A stretch of 52,419 nucleotides of DNA, from positions 1-52,419 of the forward strand of contig ALAO01000083.1 of NCBI GenBank assembly GCA_000307955.1, written 5' to 3'. This stretch comes from Solidesulfovibrio magneticus str. Maddingley MBC34 (lineage in GTDB: Bacteria > Desulfobacterota > Desulfovibrionia > Desulfovibrionales > Desulfovibrionaceae). Positions 47,112 through 52,419 of the stretch are shown piece after piece. Under the pieces are notes generated by a model that saw only the letters and a list, made by a program, of their open reading frames with translations, was not told the origin of the DNA and did not search any database. The position numbers and the translations under genes were made by a program. Positions within the stretch are counted from its first letter, which is position 1. The number at the start of each line of letters is the position of its first letter.

Positions 47112-48266
47112 GTGACAGGACCAGCTCATTCTTCTTGCAGCATCATGGTCAAACCCGTCGGTCCAGACTGCAACCTGGCCTGTTCTTACTGTTTTTACCG
47201 CTCAAAACGTCATCTTTTTCCCCAAACGCGTCCACGCATGGCCAAACATACGCTGGAACGTTTCACCAAAAGCTATCTTCACCATCATCCAGGGCCGGTC
47301 GTTCCTTTTGCCTGGCAAGGCGGCGAGCCGTTGCTGGCTGGTCTGGATTTTTTCGAGGTCGCCTTCCATTTGCAACGTCGCCACGCGCCTCCGGGCAAGC
47401 AGGCCCATAATGCCGTGCAGACCAACGGCGTCCTCATCGACCGCGAATTCGCCCGTTTTTTCGCCCGAAACGGCTGGCTGGTCGGCGTCAGCCTCGACGG
47501 CCCGGCCGACTGCCACGACGCCTTTCGCCGCCGGGCCGGCCGGCCCACGCACCAGGACGTCATGGCCGGCGTCACGCGCTTGCGGGAACAGGCGGCGGAG
47601 TTCAACGTGCTGTGCGCGGTCCACGCCGCCAACCAGGACCGGGCGGCGGAGGTTTACCGTTTTTTGCGCGACGTGGCCGGCGCGAAGCACATCCAGTTCA
47701 TCCCCATTGTCGCGGCCGGAGACAAGGGGTTATGCGACGCCAGCGTCGACCCGGCCGCCTTCGGCAGCTTTCTGTCGACCATTTGGGACATCTGGCGGCG
47801 CGAGGACGTGGGGCGCGTTTTTGTCGGCCATTTCGACGCCGCCCTGGCCGCCCATCTCGGCCAGCCAGGCGGGCTGTGCGCCATGGCCCAGGATTGCGGC
47901 GAGGCCCTGGTCCTGGAACACGACGGCAGCTTGTACGCCTGCGACCACTTCGTGGACGCGGCCCATCGGCTCGGCGACCTGAACCGCCAGCCTCTGTCCG
48001 AGCTGCTGGCATCTCCGGTCTTGACCGCCTTCAAAACCCGAAAATCCGGGGACCTGCCCGCGCCGTGCCGGGAGTGCCCCATGCTGTTCGCCTGCGGCGG
48101 GGGCTGTCCCAAGGATCGCCTCGCCACCGCTGCGGGGCAGCCGCCGAACCAATATCTCTGCCGTGGCCTGGGGCGTTTTCTCACCCACGCCGGCCCGGAA
48201 TTGGCCGCCATGGCCGCCGTGGTGCGACGGCAGCCGGCCTTTCAACTGTTAACGACCTCAGTTTGA
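47112..48266 (+). CDS. Anaerobic sulfatase-maturating enzyme (radical SAM/SPASM)
   Basis: Radical-SAM enzyme that oxidises the active-site Cys (or Ser) of sulfatases to formylglycine without oxygen. The 384-residue product has the SAM cluster motif C20-x3-C24-x2-C27 (CNLACSYCFY) and QGGEPLL. SPASM-type Cys for two further 4Fe-4S clusters follow: GGLCAMAQDCGEAL, SLYACDHFV, CRECPMLFACGGGC and YLCRGLG. The family is well recognised. The start GTG 47112 has only a weak upstream GGA, and the upstream region is AT-rich. It lies 18 bases before its presumed substrate, the sulfatase gene, which strongly supports the role. Confidence 0.93.
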   Translation: MTGPAHSSCSIMVKPVGPDCNLACSYCFYRSKRHLFPQTRPRMAKHTLERFTKSYLHHHPGPVVPFAWQGGEPLLAGLDFFEVAFHLQRRHAPPGKQAHNAVQTNGVLIDREFARFFARNGWLVGVSLDGPADCHDAFRRRAGRPTHQDVMAGVTRLREQAAEFNVLCAVHAANQDRAAEVYRFLRDVAGAKHIQFIPIVAAGDKGLCDASVDPAAFGSFLSTIWDIWRREDVGRVFVGHFDAALAAHLGQPGGLCAMAQDCGEALVLEHDGSLYACDHFVDAAHRLGDLNRQPLSELLASPVLTAFKTRKSGDLPAPCRECPMLFACGGGCPKDRLATAAGQPPNQYLCRGLGRFLTHAGPELAAMAAVVRRQPAFQLLTTSV

Positions 48267-48284
48267 GCCAGGAGGCGCGCAGCC

Positions 48285-49961
48285 ATGCCGGACAAAGCTC
48301 CCAACACCGTCTCTCGTCGGGAATTTCTCAAAGGCGCCGCCCAGGCGCTGACGGTCGGCGTGCTGGCCTCGGCCCTGCCCGGGCTGCCGTCCTCTGTCTG
48401 CGGCCCCGCTCCGGCGTCGGCGGCATCGACGTTTCCGGCCCAGCCGAACCTTCTCATCCTCATCAGCGACCAGGAACGCTACCCCCGAGACTGGCCCGCT
48501 GGCTGGGCCGAGGCCAACCTCACCAAATCGCGCAAACGGCTTCTCGACAACGGCCTGAATTTTTCCCGGGCCTTTTGCAGCGCCTCCATGTGCTCGCCAA
48601 GTCGGGGCAGCCTTTTCACGGGCCTCTATCCCGCCCAGCACGGCGTGACCATGACCCTGGCCCAGGGCGCCGTACAAACCACCCTCTCGCCCACGTTGCC
48701 CAATCTGGCCCACCTTCTCGCCCAGTCCGGCTACGACGTGCAGCTGCGCGGCAAATGGCACCTGTCCAAGGGCGCGGACGGCGGCACGCCGAGCAGCGCC
48801 GATCTGGCCCAATTCGGCTTCCAGGGTTGGGTGCCCACCAATGTGGCCGAAGCCCTGGACGTCAACACTCTGGCCGGCGGCTGCCCGGATATGGACGCGC
48901 CCATCGTGGAGCAGGCCATCGACTACCTCCAGACCATGACTCCCGAGACAACCCAGGCCAAACCGTTTTGCCTGGTCGTCTCCCTGGGCAACCCCCATGA
49001 CATCCTGGCCTATCCCGGACTGTGGGACGCCGAAAGCTGCACCGATGCCTGCTACAAGAACACGGCCAACCTCGACATGGGCCTGAGCGTGCCGGCTTCC
49101 CACACCGACAACCTCTCCCTCAAGCCGGAGGTCCAGAAGCAGGCGCTTGAGCTTTACGCCAGCGGCCTGGGAACCCTCATCGAACCGCAAAAACAGCTGA
49201 ACTACGTCAATTTCTACGGCTACCTGCAAACCGTCATCGACGCCCAGTTCGACACGGTGCTGCAAACCCTGGCCGATCAGGGGCTGACCGACTCCACGGT
49301 GGTGGTGCGCACCACCGACCATGGCGAGCTGGGACTGGCCCATGGCGGGCTGCGCCAGAAAATGTTCAACGTCTACGAGGAATGCATCAACATTCCCCTA
49401 ATCGTTTCCAATCCCCTGCTCTTCCCGACGCCGCGCCAGACCAGCGCCTACGCCACCCTGGTGGACATGGTGCCGACCCTGGCCAGCCTGTGCGGCATCC
49501 CCAACTGGAAGTGGTCCTATCTGCCGGGCCAGAACCTGACGCCCATCCTCGATGGGACCGTGCCGACGGTCCAGGACACGGTCCTATTCACCTTTGACGA
49601 CGAATATGCCGGCCAGACCTCCGCCCCTCCGTTTATCTCCGAACCCTGCCACATCCGTTGCATCGTGCACAAAGACGCTGACGGCGAATGGAAGTACGCC
49701 CGGTATTACGATCCCGCCGGCGTGGCGGCCGAGGTCCATGAGATGTACTGCCTGAAAGACGGAGCGGGGAACGACGTGGACCCAACGGAACTGGACAACG
49801 TCGCCAACAGCGGCAGCCCCAATTATGGCCGCTACGCCGCCAAACGCGCCGAGCTGGCCGAACTGCTGGCCGAGGTCGAGGCCACGCGGCTGGCGCCGGT
49901 CACGCCTCCGGGGCCGCCCCTGCCGCAAGTCGATCTGCTGTTGCTTGGCGGCGCATCATAG
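48285..49961 (+). CDS. Tat-exported Cys-type sulfatase
   Basis: Sulfatase/alkaline-phosphatase-superfamily hydrolase of 558 residues. An N-terminal twin-Arg signal (SRREFLKGAAQALTVGVLA) indicates folded export. The active site CSPSRG, with Cys103, fits the C-x-P-x-R sulfatase signature and should become formylglycine; SDQERY near the start and TTDHGELGLAHGG supply metal ligands. LRGKWHLSKG is typical. ATG 48285 has AGGAGG upstream. It follows the maturase gene by 18 bases, so one transcript can supply maturation before Tat export. Substrate unknown: an arylsulfatase, choline-sulfatase-like or carbohydrate sulfatase. Phosphonate monoester hydrolase activity is less likely but not excluded. Confidence 0.92.
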   Translation: MPDKAPNTVSRREFLKGAAQALTVGVLASALPGLPSSVCGPAPASAASTFPAQPNLLILISDQERYPRDWPAGWAEANLTKSRKRLLDNGLNFSRAFCSASMCSPSRGSLFTGLYPAQHGVTMTLAQGAVQTTLSPTLPNLAHLLAQSGYDVQLRGKWHLSKGADGGTPSSADLAQFGFQGWVPTNVAEALDVNTLAGGCPDMDAPIVEQAIDYLQTMTPETTQAKPFCLVVSLGNPHDILAYPGLWDAESCTDACYKNTANLDMGLSVPASHTDNLSLKPEVQKQALELYASGLGTLIEPQKQLNYVNFYGYLQTVIDAQFDTVLQTLADQGLTDSTVVVRTTDHGELGLAHGGLRQKMFNVYEECINIPLIVSNPLLFPTPRQTSAYATLVDMVPTLASLCGIPNWKWSYLPGQNLTPILDGTVPTVQDTVLFTFDDEYAGQTSAPPFISEPCHIRCIVHKDADGEWKYARYYDPAGVAAEVHEMYCLKDGAGNDVDPTELDNVANSGSPNYGRYAAKRAELAELLAEVEATRLAPVTPPGPPLPQVDLLLLGGAS

Positions 49962-50139
49962 CACCCGCAGCCAGCGGATAGGCGACTGCAGCGAAAGGAC
50001 AAAGGACAACGGACGGGCCAGATAAACGTCGCCCGATTTCAGGACCGAAGCTGCTCCAGGCCGGCCTTTCGACACGTAAGCGCCTCTCCAGGCGCAGCGC
50101 GTCGCCTTGGACCTGAACCGCCGCCCTCGCCGCGACCGC

Positions 50140-51378
50140 CTATTTGGTCATGAAAAACCGCTTCCTGGCATCCTCGGTGTCGGGAATCGGCAGAACGCCG
50201 CGCTGGCGGATCTCACTTATGGAAATCAGCAACGGCTCCTCGGCGTCTTCGTCATCGCCGGCTTTGCCGGCTTTTTTGCGTGCCTCGGCTTGGCGCGCCT
50301 TGGCGTAGGCCTCGTCCATCTCCGTCTGACCGAACTTGGCCGCATCCTCGAAAGTCGCTGCACTGAGCAGGGTCGTTTCCAGATACAGCATCTGCTTGCC
50401 CTGGGGATCCAGGGCAACGGCCACGAGCATATGCTCTGGCAAGGCCACCAGCCACGTCTCCAGGCCCATTTTGCGGAAAAGCGAGGCAAGCAGGCAGCTG
50501 CCCTCCACGCAATTGGCCTGCCGCGACAACAAGGCGTCGCTGATAAACCGCACGTGCTGCACCGCGACATCATCAAGCTTCACGGACGCATCTCCGACGT
50601 TCGAATAGCGGATGCCGCGTCGTCGCAACACCTGCCAGACCGCCTTGACCTGCTTGCGCACGCCGGCCGGGTCGGCCTGATAGCCGTTTAGGGCGGCCAC
50701 CTCACGGGAGGCCAGCGCCTCCTGCATGATCTGTTGCACGGCCGGATGGTTCTCGTTGACGTAGGCGGCAAAGAGCCAAAACGTCCCGTAATACGTTTCG
50801 TCGTCCCTTAGGCCAAATACGCAGTCGTTGATGGAAGCAATGGACACCTGTGCCGAACGCTCCCCCTGGGCGACGCCGTCGAGCCACAGCTTGGCCGTCA
50901 AGGTCACGGGCGAGGCGTGACGCTGCAACACGACGGCCTCGTCCATGGATACATAGGGAAACACTTGATACACCTTGCTTTTTTTCGGCAAGGCCACCTC
51001 GACCCGACCAGGATGGACCAGGGGTGAGGAGGAGGTCAGCTCCACCACGGCCTTGGCCCCGGCGCGTGGCGAGATCACCGAAATGCCGATCAGGCCATTG
51101 ACGTCGCCCAGTTCGCCGTCCTGTTGCTGCGGATTCACCTGCATCTTGGCCATGGAGAGCATAAGCGACGGATAGAGCACGCCTTTTAGGCCCAGTTGAT
51201 CGAATTCCCAGGCGCTTTGGCGGGGTTGCCTGGCCGTGTTCGCGGCCGGGCCGGTTTGGGCGCTCCAGGTGGCCGGCCCCAGGCCCAAAACCAGGGCCAG
51301 GAGCAGGCAAGGCAGGAGAAACAACGTTCTTGGCCAAGCAACACAGGCTTTGCGCCGAAAATACCTACTGCAGGACAT
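50140..51378 (-). CDS. Exported transglutaminase-like protein
   Basis: A 412-residue protein with a signal peptide (TLFLLPCLLLALVLGLGPATWS). The C-terminal part contains RQANCVEGSCLLASLFRKMG followed by LPEHMLVAVALDPQGK. These resemble the Cys and His of a transglutaminase-like (papain-fold) domain, with an acidic residue (Asp of DPQGK) in the third position. The N-terminal half (about 60-190) looks like a beta-sandwich. It may process envelope peptides or cross-links, but that is inference. ATG 51378 has GGAGGATGTCC upstream, a good site. The last 50 residues are highly charged (EARKKAGKAGDDEDAEE). No neighbour suggests a pathway. Confidence 0.8.
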   Translation of the reverse strand: MSCSRYFRRKACVAWPRTLFLLPCLLLALVLGLGPATWSAQTGPAANTARQPRQSAWEFDQLGLKGVLYPSLMLSMAKMQVNPQQQDGELGDVNGLIGISVISPRAGAKAVVELTSSSPLVHPGRVEVALPKKSKVYQVFPYVSMDEAVVLQRHASPVTLTAKLWLDGVAQGERSAQVSIASINDCVFGLRDDETYYGTFWLFAAYVNENHPAVQQIMQEALASREVAALNGYQADPAGVRKQVKAVWQVLRRRGIRYSNVGDASVKLDDVAVQHVRFISDALLSRQANCVEGSCLLASLFRKMGLETWLVALPEHMLVAVALDPQGKQMLYLETTLLSAATFEDAAKFGQTEMDEAYAKARQAEARKKAGKAGDDEDAEEPLLISISEIRQRGVLPIPDTEDARKRFFMTK

Positions 51379-51761
51379 GGGACATCCTCCGCTCTGGGCC
51401 TGTTGAATTGTCGGACGATCGATGCAAGCAGAACGTCCGGCCAGAAGGCAGGCTTCCGAGCCGGAGGAGCATGGACTTCAATTTGCTCCTAGCCTTTGTC
51501 GGGCAGCAAAGTCCACATTTTTGGCATGAAACAAGACCCTGGCCGCTCGTGGCCACAGGCCTTGGATCGCGTTCGTCACAACGCGCTTCGATGTGTTTGC
51601 TAAAAAGGCTTGGCTTCCGTGCGTTGTCAGCAAAACGCCACAGGCGCGTTCCGAGGATGCAACCCCCGTCAAGAGGCGGGTTGCCGACATCGAATCGCCG
51701 GCAACGTTCCACTTCGTACCGAATACGGGCGGGGCGAGGACGCCGATGCCTCGTGGGCCGG
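51379..51761. other. 383-base stretch without a recognised gene
   Basis: Between the transglutaminase-like gene and the nicotinamidase-like gene (both minus strand). It should hold the former's promoter. I examined several frames for a decayed transposase and saw no recognisable motif; no structured RNA seen. Confidence 0.5.
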
Positions 51762-52319
51762 CTATAGCGGCATGGAAATGGCGGACAGCACATCGACGCA
51801 CGAGACCAGGCGCACGCCGGCCCGGGTCATGGCTTCCAGTGCCGCTTGGGACGCGCCGGGCGTCATGTCCACGCCGGCTATGGCGTCGACGGCCACCGTC
51901 ACGCCGTAGCCCCGGGCCGCCGCGTCCAGGGCGCAGGCCTGGACGCAGTATTCGGCGGCCACGCCACAGAGATAGAGCCGCTTGACGCCAAGACCCTTGA
52001 GAAGCCCGTCCATGGCGGCGTGGCTGAAAAGGCTCATGGCGTCCTTGTGGGCCACGAGTTCGCCGGCGGCCGGAGCCAGTTCGTCGATGACGCGCGCGCC
52101 CCAGGACCCGGCCAGGCAGTGTGGCGGCCAGTCGGCGAATTCCCGCGAATCGGCCGGATGGGCGTCGGCGGCGTGGACGACGGGCAGACCGGCGCCGAGA
52201 AACGCCCGGCGCAGTCGCGCGCACGGCTCGACCACGGCCGCGCCTTTGGGGAAATAGAGCTTCCCGTCGGGGTGGATGAAATCATTGAGCATATCCACCA
52301 CGATCAACATATCTTCCAT
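51762..52319 (-). CDS. Nicotinamidase-like (isochorismatase-fold) amidohydrolase
   Basis: Cys hydrolase of the isochorismatase/nicotinamidase fold, 185 residues. The catalytic triad is visible: Asp in LIVVDMLNDFIHPDG, Lys in VAHKDAMS, Cys in GVAAEYCVQACALDA. PncA-type metal ligands fit ADAHPADSREF and WPPHC, which favours nicotinamidase (NAD salvage) over isochorismatase; the final assignment is not certain, so no symbol is given. ATG 52319 has AAGGAG upstream; the longer frame to 52385 lacks support. It is the last gene in the window; no pnc partner is visible. Confidence 0.87.
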   Translation of the reverse strand: MEDMLIVVDMLNDFIHPDGKLYFPKGAAVVEPCARLRRAFLGAGLPVVHAADAHPADSREFADWPPHCLAGSWGARVIDELAPAAGELVAHKDAMSLFSHAAMDGLLKGLGVKRLYLCGVAAEYCVQACALDAAARGYGVTVAVDAIAGVDMTPGASQAALEAMTRAGVRLVSCVDVLSAISMPL

Positions 52320-52419
52320 GACCTGACTCCTTGAAGAAACCCTATCGATACTTCTCAGCCCAGAGAACCAATCCAAGCCGGACACCCTTTAGATATTTTC
52401 TCCATATGGGGGGTCTGGG

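Noticed and set aside
51379-51761. Decayed transposase between the last two genes
   Set aside because: Several frames checked; no DDE motif, terminal repeats or target duplication could be seen.

Overview
The window is uniformly very GC-rich, with strongly third-position-GC coding frames. It reads like a chromosome segment of a sulfate-reducing member of the Desulfovibrionaceae, probably near the Desulfovibrio magneticus / Solidesulfovibrio group. That placement is my inference from gene content: a selenocysteine-containing SelD, a Desulfovibrio-type Fe-alcohol dehydrogenase, split glyQ/glyS, a rpsU-yqeY-mutS2-dnaG-rpoD cluster and an anaerobic sulfatase-maturating enzyme. Almost everything is core or housekeeping. 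No insertion sequence, prophage or CRISPR array was seen.

Layout. 1-6.5 kb (minus strand): typA, a soluble PAS histidine kinase, an iron-dependent alcohol dehydrogenase, a YdjC/ChbG-type deacetylase and elbB. 6.6-11.6 kb (plus strand): a tightly overlapping five-gene operon made of a LeuA/NifV-like synthase, a ZIP-like membrane protein, an ABC exporter, a CCxxC redox mini-protein and selD. The last is read through an in-frame UGA at codon 14, followed by a SECIS-like hairpin. 11.6-15 kb (minus): an exported M1-like metallopeptidase, an alpha/beta hydrolase and a small exported protein. 15-27.4 kb (minus): rpsT, glyS, glyQ, recO, a RodZ-like protein, surA, a SurA-like lipoprotein and mfd. 27.5-30 kb (minus): cheW, a small exported protein and an M29 aminopeptidase. 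30-34.3 kb: infA, a beta-CASP metallo-beta-lactamase, a LOG-family protein, a DUF188 protein and an orphan Cys-rich protein. 34.7-41.3 kb (minus): the macromolecular-synthesis operon. 41.5-44.8 kb (minus): a small membrane protein, HU, rsmA and a glycosyltransferase. 44.9-46.4 kb (plus): a diguanylate cyclase. After that come tRNA-Arg(CCG), an AT-richer stretch, anSME plus a Tat-exported sulfatase, a transglutaminase-like exported protein (minus) and a nicotinamidase-like protein (minus).

Most notable. (1) SelD is itself a selenoprotein and ends an operon with a vicinal-Cys protein. (2) A RodZ C-terminal-type module occurs twice in the RodZ-like protein and again at the end of a SurA-like lipoprotein two genes away, which suggests a modular periplasmic system. 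(3) rpsT, rpsU and infA appear to share one promoter architecture: TTG-type -35, 16-nt spacer, CTAnnT, then RACCC. (4) A Cys-type sulfatase and its maturase sit behind a tRNA gene and an AT-rich leader. Everything is read by eye; no alignment or database search was run.
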